NCBI RefSeq assembly: GCF_029836165.1
Contig: NZ_JAOEBG010000003.1
Coordinates: 248,001 to 312,000 of the forward strand
DNA: 64,000 bases
Direction: 5' to 3'
Origin: Pseudomonas sp. GD04091
GTDB taxonomy: Bacteria; Pseudomonadota; Gammaproteobacteria; Pseudomonadales; Pseudomonadaceae
The notes beneath the pieces were generated by a model, which saw only the letters and a program-made list of their open reading frames with translations, was not told the DNA's origin and searched no databases. Positions 51,983 through 63,065 of the stretch are shown here, one piece after another (position 1 is the stretch's first letter; every line of letters starts with the position of its first letter). The position numbers and the translations under genes are program-made.

Positions 51983-52618
51983 TCAAAGGTGCTGTGGGTG
52001 GAAGTCAATCGAAGTGCCGAGCTTTGCCGTGGCGTCTGCGCACCACGTGCGCAAGGCCGCATCGATCGATGCCTTGTCCGCCAGCTCTGCGAGAGGGATG
52101 GCCTTGGCGAAGCACCGATAGCCTGGCTTGTCGGTAGCGTTGACCTGTCCGTCGCCGGGATATTTGATCGCCACCCAGACGTTGTGGTACCAGTTGATGC
52201 CCGTGCCATCCTCTTCACAGACCACGACCGAAAGCACCAGCTCGCTGCGGGTGTCTTCGACGGCCTCGGAGCGGAAGCTGCCGTCACGCTTGTTGAAGCC
52301 GGTATCGCTGCGCACCCAGGCGCCGAACATCAGATCTCCGGCCAGGTGATTGTCCCAGTGCTCCGACTGTTCGCCCGGGAACCTGAGCCAGATGGCGGCC
52401 AGGTCGTAGAACGGCAAGTAGCGCAGGCCGCTGTCATTGCGCTTGTCCAGCCCGGACAACCCTTTGGGCTGCGAGTAGACATATTCGTGGTAGTAGTTCA
52501 CGGCGCCCAGGCGTTCACGGATATACCCCAGCAATTCGAAGAGACTCTGTTGGTAGTCGGCTAGCAGCCGATAGGCGCGGCGGACGTCCAGCAACGCGTG
52601 TTCCAGATTCCCTGTCAT
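51983..52618 (-). CDS. Unknown protein, second gene of the nuclease-linked cassette
   Basis: A 211-residue protein of unknown family. ATG 52618 is chosen because it overlaps the upstream stop (ATGA) and has GGAG 7 bases before it; an ATG four codons earlier has no ribosome site. The sequence is rich in aromatic and acidic residues (LRYLPFYDLAAIWLRFPGEQ, SEHWDNHLAGDLMFGAWVRS, ELVLSVVVCEEDGTGINWYH), suggesting a soluble alpha/beta protein. It has no signal peptide or membrane helix. The tight coupling to the PD-(D/E)XK gene indicates a joint role. Confidence 0.68.
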   Translation of the reverse strand: MTGNLEHALLDVRRAYRLLADYQQSLFELLGYIRERLGAVNYYHEYVYSQPKGLSGLDKRNDSGLRYLPFYDLAAIWLRFPGEQSEHWDNHLAGDLMFGAWVRSDTGFNKRDGSFRSEAVEDTRSELVLSVVVCEEDGTGINWYHNVWVAIKYPGDGQVNATDKPGYRCFAKAIPLAELADKASIDAALRTWCADATAKLGTSIDFHPQHL

Positions 52619-53319
52619 TTCATTCTCCATGGTGCAAAGGCATCGGGGTGGCTTGCGATCTGCCGATCGCGCAAGTCTTTCAGCCAGCGTCGATCATGAG
52701 TGCGCAGGTCGTGCCAGGCGTAGCAGGAGGCGATATCGTCGAACAGGCGCTGACAACTGGTGGGGCCGTCGGGGCGGATATGCTGCTGCAGGATCTGAAA
52801 GAGGCCCTGCCAGCTCTGACAGACCAGTCGGTACGGGGAAGCTTGGTGGTCAGCCAGTGTTTGCTGCAAGGCCTCTTCCAGCCGCAGGCGGGCCCTGTTG
52901 ATCGGGTCGCCAAGTCCGCCAAGAGCGAGCAGGATGCAGCCGCCCTCGAGCTGGTTGCCGTGCCAGCCTGCCAGCAGTTCTTTGGCGAGTTGGGCAGGGC
53001 TTTGCTGGTCTCGATGGTCAAGGCGCTTGGCTTCGACCACCACGGTGCGGCGCCCGTCATGCAGCACCAGGTCAGGTTCGACCTTGGTGTTGTCCCTGGA
53101 CTTCCAGGATGGCCAGTACTGGATCTCTTGCAGCGGCCCGAAACTCTCGCCGAGCAGGTCATGCATCACGGCGCAGAACTGCTCATCCGGCAGGTAGGCC
53201 AGGCGTTCGAAAACAGTGGCGGTGATCACATCTTCGGCGCCTTCGGCCTCTTCGGGGCTGAAGGCTTCGCCTTGCAGGCCGGTGCCGCGTTTCTTGCCGG
53301 CCATGATGGCATTCAGCAT
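52615..53319 (-). CDS. PD-(D/E)XK nuclease-like protein, first gene of the cassette
   Basis: A 234-residue protein. The segment TKVEPDLVLHDGRRTVVVEA followed by KRLDHRDQ fits the restriction-endonuclease-like core: the PD aspartate, then E-x-K (VVVEAK), with upstream acidic residues in DVITATVFERLAYLPDEQ. The C-terminal half is helical (RLRLEEALQQTLADHQASPY). ATG 53319 has GGAG 6-7 bases upstream; the longer open frame runs back into tRNA-flanking DNA and is rejected. It is the first gene after tRNA-Ile2, whose 3' end is 129 bases away. The nuclease activity and any defence role are inferred. Confidence 0.7.
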   Translation of the reverse strand: MLNAIMAGKKRGTGLQGEAFSPEEAEGAEDVITATVFERLAYLPDEQFCAVMHDLLGESFGPLQEIQYWPSWKSRDNTKVEPDLVLHDGRRTVVVEAKRLDHRDQQSPAQLAKELLAGWHGNQLEGGCILLALGGLGDPINRARLRLEEALQQTLADHQASPYRLVCQSWQGLFQILQQHIRPDGPTSCQRLFDDIASCYAWHDLRTHDRRWLKDLRDRQIASHPDAFAPWRMK

Positions 53320-53415
53320 GACGACTCCCTGTATGTGGCATGCGTGGCCAACAACCATAACCCAACAGGGCCAGGTGTGTGATGCGCAATGGCCATCTTT
53401 TGGGCGCAAGAAACG

Positions 53416-53443
53416 AAAAAGCCGCGCAATAGCGCGGCTTTTG
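53416..53443 (-). terminator. Rho-independent terminator of the tRNA gene
   Basis: GCCGCGC-TATT-GCGCGGC followed by TTTTT on the minus strand, ending 33 bases after the tRNA 3' end. The hairpin also reads as a terminator-like structure on the plus strand. Confidence 0.9.
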
Positions 53444-53448
53444 ATATC

Positions 53449-53525
53449 TGGTGGGCCCACACGGACTCGAACCGTGGACCAAAGGATTATGAGTCCTCTG
53501 CTCTAACCGACTGAGCTATAGGCCC
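53449..53525 (-). tRNA. ileX: tRNA-Ile2 (anticodon CAU, lysidine type)
   Basis: A 77-base tRNA with encoded CCA. The minus strand starts GGGCCTATAGCTCAG; the anticodon loop is CTCATAA within the stem GAGGA/TCCTT, and the T arm is CACGGTTCGAGTCCGTG. The CAU anticodon could mean Met or Ile. The acceptor stem carries C4-G69 and C5-G68, the pairs recognised by the lysidine synthetase TilS, and the anticodon arm resembles E. coli ileX, so tRNA-Ile2 reading AUA codons is favoured. A terminator follows. Confidence 0.9.
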
Positions 53526-53542
53526 TCAGCAGGAGCGCCGGA

Positions 53543-56500
53543 TTATAACGAGGGTTTCGATACCGTGCCATCCGAAAGATCCGTTTGTGCTATGCGAAGA
53601 AACGTTGCGGCGAACTCCTCGGCTGGCAGGGGCAGGCTGACGATGTAGCCCTGGATCTGTTCGCAGCCCTCGGCGGCGAGGAAGCATTGCTGCGCCTGGT
53701 TTTCCACGCCCTCGGCAATGATCGTCAACTGCATGCTGCGCCCCAGGGCGATGATGGCGCGGGCAATCGCCGCGTCATGCGGGTCGTCGGGCAGGCCGCG
53801 GATGAACGACTGGTCGATCTTGAGGATGTCCAGCGGCAGGCGCTTGAGGTAGCTGAGCGAGGAATACCCCGTGCCGAAGTCGTCGATGGCCAGCTGCACG
53901 CCCAGTTGCTTGAGCTGGTGCAGCACGCTCAGGGCCTCCTCGGCCTGGCTCATGATGAAGTTCTCGGTGATCTCCAGCTGCAGGTCGCCGGCCTTGAGCT
54001 GGTAGGTGCGCAGCAACTGTTCGATGCGCCTGGCCAGGTTGGGCTGGCGCAGCTGGGCGCCGGCCAGGTTGATCGAGAGCGGGCCGAAGGCCTGGTAGGC
54101 CTTCTTCCAGCTGTGCATCTGCCGGCAGGCCTGCTCCAGCACCCAATCGCCGAGCTGGAGGATGGTGCCGTTCTCCTCGGCGATGTGAATGAATTGCTCG
54201 GGCGGGACTTCGCCGAAGGTCGGATGGGTCCAGCGCACCAGGGCTTCGGCGCCTACCAGGCTCTGGGTCTTGAGGCTGAACTTGGGTTGGTAGCACAGGC
54301 TCAGTTCGTTGCGTTCGATGGCGCGGCGCAGTTCGTGCTCAAGGGCGATGCGCTCGCTGGCCTGGGCCGTGAGGTCGCGGGTGTAGGCCTCGACGCGGTT
54401 GCGGCCCTTGGCCTTGGAGCGGTACATGGCGGCATCGGCGTTGCGGATCAGCGTGGCGACGTCGGTGCCGTCCTGGGGGAACAGGCTGATGCCGATGCTG
54501 GCACTGGTGAAAAACTCGTGCTCACCGGCCTGGAACGGGGCGTGGAACCCGGCCAGCAGCTTGTTGGCGATGGCACTGGCGTCGCTGGGTTTGTGCAGGC
54601 CGGGCAGGAGAATGATGAACTCGTCGCCGCCCAGGCGCGCGACGGTATCCACGTCACGTACCTGTTCCTTGAGGCGTTGGGCAATACCTTTGAGCAGCAA
54701 GTCGCCGACCGGGTGGCCGAGGCTGTCGTTGATGTGCTTGAAGCGGTCGAGGTCAAGAAACAGTACCGCGCCCTGGCGATTGGATATCTGGGCGCAGTTC
54801 AGCGTGGACTGCAGGCGGCTCTCGAACAACGCGCGATTGGGCAGGCCGGTCAGCGGGTCGTGATGGGCCTGGTAGTCGAGCTTGGCCTGGACGTGCTTGA
54901 GGCTGGAGATGTCGGCGAACACGGCGACGAAGTGAGTAATCTCGCGTTCGTGGTTGCGCACGGCGCTGATGGTCAGCCAGCCTGGGTAGATCTCGCCATT
55001 CTTGCGCTTGTTGTAGATCTCGCCCTGCCAGTGCCCCTCGGCGGTCAGCTGATGCCACATGGCGATGTAGAAGGCGCTGTCGTGCTGGCCGGAGGCGAGC
55101 AGGCGCGGGGTCTGCCCGAGGGCTTCGATCTCGCTGTAGCCGGTAATCTCGCTGAATGCGCGGTTGACCGCGCTGATGCGCTGGTCGGTATCGGTGATCA
55201 GTACGCCCTCGGCGGTGTTCTCGAAGACCGTGGCGGCCAGTTGCAGTTTCTCCTGCATCAGGTGGCGTTCGGTGATGTCCCGGGCGATGGTCAGCATGCA
55301 ATCGATGCCGCCGATCGGCAGTGGCCGCGCGGACAGCTCGCACAGGCGGATCTGCCCGTCGCTGCGGCGGATATGGCTGGTGAAATCGCGGACGAACCCA
55401 TCGCGCTGGAGCTGCTCGACCATGCGCTGGCGTTCGTTGAGGTCGACCCAGATGCCCAAGTCCAGCGAGGTCTGCTCGGCGTTCGGGTTGATGTCGTAGC
55501 CGGTCAGTCGGCAGAAACCTTCGTTGACCTCCAGCAGCAACCCATCACTCTGGCGCGACAGCAAAAGACCGTCGGGCGAGGCATGGAAAGCTTTGGCGAA
55601 CTTCTCCTCGGAAGTCTGCAGCTGCTGCTGGGTCTCCTTGAGCTGGCTGATGTCGCGGATGGCCACCACCAGCGCTGGCGTGCTGTCCAGGTCGAAGGTC
55701 TCGGCCGAGGTCAGGCCGGTGAACAACTGCCCATTGTTGCGACGGAAGGTCATCTCCAGATTGCGCACCCCGCCGCGATGAAGGCGTTCGAGCAACGCTG
55801 GACCCGTGCCGGCTACGCCCCACAGGCCCAGCTCGGTGGCGGTGCGGCCGATCACTTGCGCAGGGCTCAGGCCGATCAGCTCTTCGAAGGCTTCGTTGAC
55901 CTCCAGCAGGCAGCCGTCACTGTGCCTGGCGATGATCAGGATGTCCGGGCACTGCTGGAACACCGAGGCGAATTTCTGCTCCGACAGGCGCAAGGCATCT
56001 TCGGTGTGCTTGGTTTCGCTGATGTCGATCATCAGCCCGCGCATCAGCGGCTTGTGGCCGTGCTCGATCATGCTGACGATGTTGCGCACCCACAGGGTGT
56101 GACCATCGGCGTGGATCACGCGGTAGTCGAGGCTGTGATCACGCCCTGCCGCCGTTTCGCTGTCGCAGTAGGCCTGCGCCCACAGGGCGTCCTCCGGGTG
56201 CAAGATGCTGCGCCAGAAACCCGGTTTGAGCCATTCGCCCATGGGGTAGCCGAGCAGATCCTCGGCGTGGGGGGAGACATAGCTGAAGGTGAAGTCGTTG
56301 GCGTCGGCCTCCCAGGCGACTGCCGAAAGGCTTTCGACCAGGCCTCGGTAGTGGTACTCGCTGCTGCGCAGCTCCTGCTCCAGGGCGATGCGGCGCGAGA
56401 TCTCCGAACTCAGGCGGCGGTTGATGCGGATCACGACCGCGAGGATGGCCATCAGCACCAGGACCGCAGGCAGGCCGTACAGCAGCACATCGTGCCAGAA

Positions 56501-57286
56501 GGTCCGCTGATCGACGACATTACCGACCCAGCGCTGCTGGATGTGACTGATTTCGCTACTACTCATGTCGGCCATGGCCTTGTCGAGGATGCCGACGAGC
56601 ATCTTCTGGCTGCGTGGCACGGCCATGGCCAGCTGGTAGCGGTAGGGCGTCTCGCCGCTGACGTACAGGCCATCGAGCTTGAGCTGGCGCAGGCTCCAGA
56701 TGCTCGAGGCAAGGTCGCCCACCACCGCATCCACCTCATCGGTCGCCAGGGCCTGCAACGCGGAGCTGACGTTGGGCAGGGCCACCAGGTTGAGGTCCGG
56801 GTGATGGGTGCGCAGCAGTTCGTGGGGGGCATAGTTTTCCACCACGGCGACTTTCAGGCCGTAGAGGTCCTTGAGGTTGCGCGGTTGCGCGCCACCGGAG
56901 TGGGCCAGTATGACGATCGGGAAGTCCAGGTAGGGGCGGGTGAAGGCGAGGTAGTTCTGGCGCTCGGGGGTGGACATGATGCCCGGCAGCAGGTCGATGC
57001 GACTGTTGCGGGCTTGCTCGAGCACTTCGGTCCAGGTGCTGGGCTCGACCGGCTTGAGCGTGACACCCAGCCTGTCCTGGATCAGGGCGATGTAATCGGC
57101 GGCCAATCCCTGGTAGCGACCCTCCTGGTCGCGGAACTCGAACGGCGGCCATGAAGCGTCGACGCCCAGGTGCAGCTGTGGGTGGGCGCTGAGCCAGGCA
57201 TGTTCCTCGTCGGTCAGGGTCAGGGCGCCGGCCGTTGTGTTCCAGGTGAACAGGAGCAGCAACAGGAGGGCCGGCATCAGGGGCAT
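53543..57286 (-). CDS. Periplasmic-sensor PAS-GGDEF-EAL cyclic di-GMP protein
   Basis: A 1247-residue inner-membrane signalling protein. After a signal peptide (MPLMPALLLLLLFTWNTTAG) comes a family-3 solute-binding domain (about residues 30-245, LHLGVDASWPPFEFRDQEGR). A membrane helix near 260-285 (LLYGLPAVLVLMAILAVVIR) is followed by about four PAS/PAC units, a GGDEF domain with intact RLGGDEFIILLPG, and an EAL domain with intact GAEALVRWTHPTFG and AIDDFGTGYSSLSYLKRLPL. Both activities, cyclic di-GMP synthesis and breakdown, are possible. The periplasmic part suggests an amino-acid-like ligand. ATG 57286 with GAGAGG upstream is preferred. Confidence 0.93.
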   Translation of the reverse strand: MPLMPALLLLLLFTWNTTAGALTLTDEEHAWLSAHPQLHLGVDASWPPFEFRDQEGRYQGLAADYIALIQDRLGVTLKPVEPSTWTEVLEQARNSRIDLLPGIMSTPERQNYLAFTRPYLDFPIVILAHSGGAQPRNLKDLYGLKVAVVENYAPHELLRTHHPDLNLVALPNVSSALQALATDEVDAVVGDLASSIWSLRQLKLDGLYVSGETPYRYQLAMAVPRSQKMLVGILDKAMADMSSSEISHIQQRWVGNVVDQRTFWHDVLLYGLPAVLVLMAILAVVIRINRRLSSEISRRIALEQELRSSEYHYRGLVESLSAVAWEADANDFTFSYVSPHAEDLLGYPMGEWLKPGFWRSILHPEDALWAQAYCDSETAAGRDHSLDYRVIHADGHTLWVRNIVSMIEHGHKPLMRGLMIDISETKHTEDALRLSEQKFASVFQQCPDILIIARHSDGCLLEVNEAFEELIGLSPAQVIGRTATELGLWGVAGTGPALLERLHRGGVRNLEMTFRRNNGQLFTGLTSAETFDLDSTPALVVAIRDISQLKETQQQLQTSEEKFAKAFHASPDGLLLSRQSDGLLLEVNEGFCRLTGYDINPNAEQTSLDLGIWVDLNERQRMVEQLQRDGFVRDFTSHIRRSDGQIRLCELSARPLPIGGIDCMLTIARDITERHLMQEKLQLAATVFENTAEGVLITDTDQRISAVNRAFSEITGYSEIEALGQTPRLLASGQHDSAFYIAMWHQLTAEGHWQGEIYNKRKNGEIYPGWLTISAVRNHEREITHFVAVFADISSLKHVQAKLDYQAHHDPLTGLPNRALFESRLQSTLNCAQISNRQGAVLFLDLDRFKHINDSLGHPVGDLLLKGIAQRLKEQVRDVDTVARLGGDEFIILLPGLHKPSDASAIANKLLAGFHAPFQAGEHEFFTSASIGISLFPQDGTDVATLIRNADAAMYRSKAKGRNRVEAYTRDLTAQASERIALEHELRRAIERNELSLCYQPKFSLKTQSLVGAEALVRWTHPTFGEVPPEQFIHIAEENGTILQLGDWVLEQACRQMHSWKKAYQAFGPLSINLAGAQLRQPNLARRIEQLLRTYQLKAGDLQLEITENFIMSQAEEALSVLHQLKQLGVQLAIDDFGTGYSSLSYLKRLPLDILKIDQSFIRGLPDDPHDAAIARAIIALGRSMQLTIIAEGVENQAQQCFLAAEGCEQIQGYIVSLPLPAEEFAATFLRIAQTDLSDGTVSKPSL

Positions 57287-57375
57287 AGCGGCCTCTCGAT
57301 CAGGGGGACTGATTCGAGTGTAGACGGGCATCCTGCCCGTGGTAGGGCGCCGCCCACGACCTTTTGTCACATAAG

Positions 57376-57400
57376 AAAAACCCCGGCCTGGGCCGGGGTT
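57376..57400 (-). terminator. Rho-independent terminator after rpoD
   Basis: AACCCCGGCC-CAG-GCCGGGGTT followed by TTTC on the minus strand, 7 bases after the rpoD stop. This ends the rpsU-dnaG-rpoD operon. Confidence 0.88.
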
Positions 57401-57406
57401 GATTCT

Positions 57407-59257
<1,851 letters not shown>

Positions 59258-59324
59258 AACACCCTATCCACTGAAGGTCTTGGCGGGCAAAAAACAAGCC
59301 GAGGATTATACCCGAGCATGGACC

Positions 59325-61313
59325 TCACGCGCCAGATGAGGTCGGGGTTTGTGCGGGAACATTCCGGCTTAGCAGGGCGAGCAGCTGAGATTTTTCCTCT
59401 GCATTCAACTCGCTTTGACGTGCTTTCCTGAGCAGATGTTCCAGGCTGCGCTCGCGCTGGCGAGCGGACAAGCTAGTTATAGTGTCGAAAAACTGTTGTT
59501 CAAGGTTGTCGGCATCGATCAACCATTCCTTTTCGGCCAGGGCCCGCAGCAGGCGGCCCTGCTCTGTGCCGTGCCAGCGTGCGATCAGCTGCATAGAGCT
59601 TAGCTTAGGATTCTTCTGTGCGGCCTCGATCAGGGCCACCAGCAGCTGGCTGTACAGTTGCTCCTCGTCGGCGAAGTGGCTGGCGTCCTCGACTTTGCCG
59701 GCCAGCAGCGGGTGGTGCAGCAGGGTGCGCAGGGCCGAGAGCGTCGGTGGCTCGACCGGCGCCGGCACCCGCGGCGGGGCCTCGCCGCGCTGGCCATCAC
59801 GCTGCCAGGGCTTGCCGCCTTTCTTGTCCCAGGGCTTGCCGTCCCACTGCTTCTTGCCTGCGCCCTTGTTCGGCGTCCAGGGGCGTTGCTCCTGCTGCTG
59901 CGGCATGTAGTCGGGCTGGTACTGCAGGTCACCATGGTCCGGCGCGTAGCTGGCCATCGCGTCGTAGTCGTAGCCTGGGTCGTAATCCGGCACGCTGGGC
60001 GCGGGTGCGCTCTGCGCCAGTTGCTCCATCTGCTGCGGGTCGAGGCCGGTGATGTCTTTCAGGCGGTTGCGCATCAGTTGGCGCAAGTTGGCGCCCGGGA
60101 CCTTCTCGATCAGCGGCGCGGCCAGGGTGACCATGTGCGCCTTGCCTTCCAGTGAGCGTGGGTCGGCCTCGTTGCTCAGCTGTTCGAAGAAGTAGTCGGC
60201 CAGCGGTTGGGCGTGCTGATTGATGCGGGCCTGGAAGGCATCGGTGCCTTCGGCGCGTACCAGGCTGTCCGGATCCTCGCCTTCGGGCAGGAACAGGAAG
60301 CGTGCGCGACGGCCGTCCTGCAGGCTCGACAGCGTCGACTCCAGGGCTCGCCAGGCGGCCTTGCGGCCGGCCTGGTCGCCGTCGAAGCAGAACAGAACGC
60401 TGGGCACCACGCGGAACAGGCGCTTGAGGTGTTCCTCGCTGGTGGACGTGCCGAGGGTCGCCACGGCGTTGCGCAGGCCTTGCTGGGCCAGGGCGATGAC
60501 GTCCATGTAGCCCTCGACCACGATGATCTCGTCGAGGTTGCGGTTGTGCTTGCGTGCCTCGTACAGGCCATACAGCTCCTGGCCTTTGTGGAACACCGGG
60601 GTTTCCGGGGAGTTGAGGTACTTGGGCTTGTCGTCGCCCAGTACCCGTCCGCCGAAGGCGATGACCCGGCCGCGGCTGTCGCGGATGGGGAACATCACCC
60701 GGTCGCGGAAGCGGTCGTAGCGCTTGCCGCTTTCAGCGTTCTCGATCAGCAATCCGGCGTCGATCATCACCTTTTGCTGCAGTGAGTCGGCACCCAGGTG
60801 CTTGAGCAGGTTGTCCCAGCCCGGCGGGGCGAAGCCCAGGCCGAAATCGCGGGCGACCTCACCGGACAGCCCACGCCCCTTGAGGTAGTCCACCGCCGCC
60901 TTGCGGGTGGCATGGCCACGCAAGGCCTGGCGATAGAATTCGGCGGCGGCTTCGAGCAGCGGGTACAGCGGCGAGTCGGTCGGCTGGCGCGGTTTCTGTC
61001 CGCGTCGTCCTTCTTCCCGGGGGACTTCCATGCCGGCTGCGCGGGCCAGCTCCTCGACCGCCTGGGGGAAGTCCAGGTTGTCGTGGTCCATGACGAAGCC
61101 GAGGGCGTTGCCACCGGCGCCGCAGCCGAAGCAGTAGTAGAACTGCTTGTCAGGGCTGACGGTGAAGGAGGGGCTCTTTTCCTTGTGGAACGGGCAGCAG
61201 GCAGACAGGTTCTTGCCGGTCTTCTTCAGCTGGACGCGCGAACTCACCACATCGACGATGTCGGTGCGGTTGAGAAGGTCATCGATGAAGCTCTGGGGAA
61301 TCAGCCCGGCCAT
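59325..61313 (-). CDS. dnaG: DNA primase
   Basis: DnaG makes RNA primers at replication forks. It has 662 residues from ATG 61313 (MAGLIPQSFIDDLLNRTDIV), with the CHC2 zinc finger (CPFHKEKSPSFTVSPDKQFY, YCFGCGAGG) near residue 40 and the core RYDRFRDRVMFPIRDSRGRV. The TOPRIM motif IIVVEGYMDVIALAQQGLRN is near residue 265. A proline/glutamine-rich linker (about 435-510) precedes the C-terminal DnaB-binding domain. Longer starts add no family residues. It lies between rpsU and rpoD. Confidence 0.97.
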   Translation of the reverse strand: MAGLIPQSFIDDLLNRTDIVDVVSSRVQLKKTGKNLSACCPFHKEKSPSFTVSPDKQFYYCFGCGAGGNALGFVMDHDNLDFPQAVEELARAAGMEVPREEGRRGQKPRQPTDSPLYPLLEAAAEFYRQALRGHATRKAAVDYLKGRGLSGEVARDFGLGFAPPGWDNLLKHLGADSLQQKVMIDAGLLIENAESGKRYDRFRDRVMFPIRDSRGRVIAFGGRVLGDDKPKYLNSPETPVFHKGQELYGLYEARKHNRNLDEIIVVEGYMDVIALAQQGLRNAVATLGTSTSEEHLKRLFRVVPSVLFCFDGDQAGRKAAWRALESTLSSLQDGRRARFLFLPEGEDPDSLVRAEGTDAFQARINQHAQPLADYFFEQLSNEADPRSLEGKAHMVTLAAPLIEKVPGANLRQLMRNRLKDITGLDPQQMEQLAQSAPAPSVPDYDPGYDYDAMASYAPDHGDLQYQPDYMPQQQEQRPWTPNKGAGKKQWDGKPWDKKGGKPWQRDGQRGEAPPRVPAPVEPPTLSALRTLLHHPLLAGKVEDASHFADEEQLYSQLLVALIEAAQKNPKLSSMQLIARWHGTEQGRLLRALAEKEWLIDADNLEQQFFDTITSLSARQRERSLEHLLRKARQSELNAEEKSQLLALLSRNVPAQTPTSSGA

Positions 61314-61593
61314 GGCAGTCTCGTCATCTGGCAACTGGCAAGTCTAAACGCTTGTGCGCGAGTTTGGCGTGGGGTATCGCAGGAAGAGGTGTGTGCTCGT
61401 CACCAGCCCGTGGAAGGGCTCGTCAGAAAGGACGTGCACGCCTGGTCAAGGACCAGTTCTGACGCGTTGAGGCAGGTTGCCCATGGCTTTTGCCGGGGCA
61501 CCCCAGGCGCATGGCCAAGGGCTTGAAGCGACCACTGCCATCAGCCCGACACGAGGCCGGGCATGGCAGAAGCTTTGCGTAGAACGGCTGTAC

Positions 61594-61809
61594 TTAGTAC
61601 AGACGAACGGCGCGGCGCTGTTCGCGCTGGACCTTCTTGGCGTGACGCTTTACAGCGGCAGCGGCTTTGCGCTTACGCTCGGCGGTCGGCTTCTCGTAAA
61701 ACTCGCGGCTACGAACTTCAGCCAGTACACCGGCTTTTTCGCAGGAGCGCTTGAAACGACGCAGAGCTACGTCGAAGGGTTCGTTCTCTTTAACTTTGAC
61801 GGCTGGCAT
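61594..61809 (-). CDS. rpsU: 30S ribosomal protein bS21
   Basis: The 71-residue small-subunit protein [20 protein letters not shown], with the basic tail [20 protein letters not shown]. bS21 aids initiation by helping the 3' end of 16S rRNA pair with the Shine-Dalgarno sequence. AAGG lies 9 bases upstream. It opens the macromolecular synthesis operon; the 280-base gap to dnaG contains a GCCCG/CGGGC hairpin near 61545-61563 and no gene, and may allow separate control of rpsU and dnaG. Confidence 0.98.
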   Translation of the reverse strand: MPAVKVKENEPFDVALRRFKRSCEKAGVLAEVRSREFYEKPTAERKRKAAAAVKRHAKKVQREQRRAVRLY

Positions 61810-62014
61810 CCAGGGCTACCTTAATTCATTACCGGGGTAGACGTGCTCCTGGCAAAACATAAGGTGTGCTGGAGAACGTCGGTTTTCAAGGGTTGCGGAT
61901 GTTAACCCTTAGCTGGCCGGAATGCAAAGCCTCTGATCGAAAACCGCTGGTCGGCACACGGCACGGGGACTATCATGCGCGCCTTCGAATTCAGCCTCGA
62001 CAAGGCACGGACCC

Positions 62015-63040
62015 ATGCTAGTACTGGGATTGGAAACATCCTGCGACGAAACTGGCGTCGCATTATACGACAGTGAACGCGGCCTGCTGGCCGACGCACT
62101 GTTCAGCCAGATCGACCTGCACCGCGTCTACGGCGGCGTGGTGCCCGAGCTCGCCTCGCGCGACCACGTCAAGCGCATGCTGCCGCTGATCCGCCAGGTG
62201 CTGCAGGAAGCCGGCTGCGTGGCCACCGAGATCGATGCCATCGCCTATACCGCTGGCCCTGGCCTGGTCGGCGCGCTGCTGGTCGGCGCCTCCTGCGCCC
62301 AGGCCCTGGCTTTCGCCTGGGATATCCCGGCGATCGGCGTGCACCACATGGAAGGCCACCTGCTGGCGCCGATGCTCGAGGAGCAGCCGCCGGAGTTTCC
62401 GTTCGTCGCTTTGTTGGTGTCTGGCGGTCATACCCAGCTGGTACGGGTCGACGGCATCGGCCGATACGAGCTGCTGGGCGAGAGCCTGGACGACGCCGCC
62501 GGCGAGGCTTTTGACAAGACCGCCAAGCTGATCGGCCTCAACTACCCGGGTGGCCCCGAGATCGCCCGCCTGGCCGAGCAGGGTACGCCGGGACGCTTCG
62601 TGTTCCCACGACCGATGACCGACCGCCCGGGGCTGCAATTCAGCTTCAGCGGTCTCAAGACCTTCGCCTTGAATACCTGGCAGCAATGCCGCGATGCCGG
62701 GGACGACAACGAGCAAACCCGTTGCGACGTGTCGCTGGCCTTCCAGCAGGCCGTGGTGGAGACTCTGACCATCAAGTGCAAGCGAGCCCTCAAGCAGACC
62801 GGTCTCAAGCGGCTGGTCATCGCTGGCGGGGTGAGTGCCAACAAGGCCCTTCGCGTTTCGCTGGAAGAGATGCTGGCAGGCATCAAGGGCAACGTCTATT
62901 ACGCACGCCCTCGGTTCTGCACCGACAATGGCGCGATGATCGCCTATGCCGGTTGCCAGCGCCTGTTGGCCGGGCAGCGCCAGGACTTGGCGATCAGCGT
63001 GCAGGCGCGCTGGCCGATGGAGCAGTTGCCCGCGGTATGA
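62015..63040 (+). CDS. tsaD: tRNA N6-threonylcarbamoyladenosine transferase catalytic subunit
   Basis: TsaD transfers threonylcarbamoyl to A37 of tRNAs reading ANN codons, with TsaB, TsaC and TsaE. The 341-residue protein starts [20 protein letters not shown] and has the metal-binding motif [14 protein letters not shown]. Further blocks are [17 protein letters not shown], the nucleotide site [20 protein letters not shown], and [32 protein letters not shown]. It diverges from rpsU, with 205 bases between the starts, as in many gamma-proteobacteria. Confidence 0.98.
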   Translation: MLVLGLETSCDETGVALYDSERGLLADALFSQIDLHRVYGGVVPELASRDHVKRMLPLIRQVLQEAGCVATEIDAIAYTAGPGLVGALLVGASCAQALAFAWDIPAIGVHHMEGHLLAPMLEEQPPEFPFVALLVSGGHTQLVRVDGIGRYELLGESLDDAAGEAFDKTAKLIGLNYPGGPEIARLAEQGTPGRFVFPRPMTDRPGLQFSFSGLKTFALNTWQQCRDAGDDNEQTRCDVSLAFQQAVVETLTIKCKRALKQTGLKRLVIAGGVSANKALRVSLEEMLAGIKGNVYYARPRFCTDNGAMIAYAGCQRLLAGQRQDLAISVQARWPMEQLPAV

Positions 63041-63065
63041 ATTGAGCCGGGCGCCTGCCGCTGCA

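Noticed and set aside
51323..53455. A 9-bp direct repeat ctggtgggc at 51323-51331 and at the tRNA 3' end (53447-53455) as possible attachment sites of the cassette
   Set aside because: Nine bases is too short to separate from chance in GC-rich DNA, and no integrase gene is present.
53449..53525. Reading the tRNA as elongator tRNA-Met because the anticodon is CAU
   Set aside because: The C4-G69 and C5-G68 acceptor pairs and the E. coli ileX-like anticodon arm favour tRNA-Ile2; Met identity remains a minor alternative.
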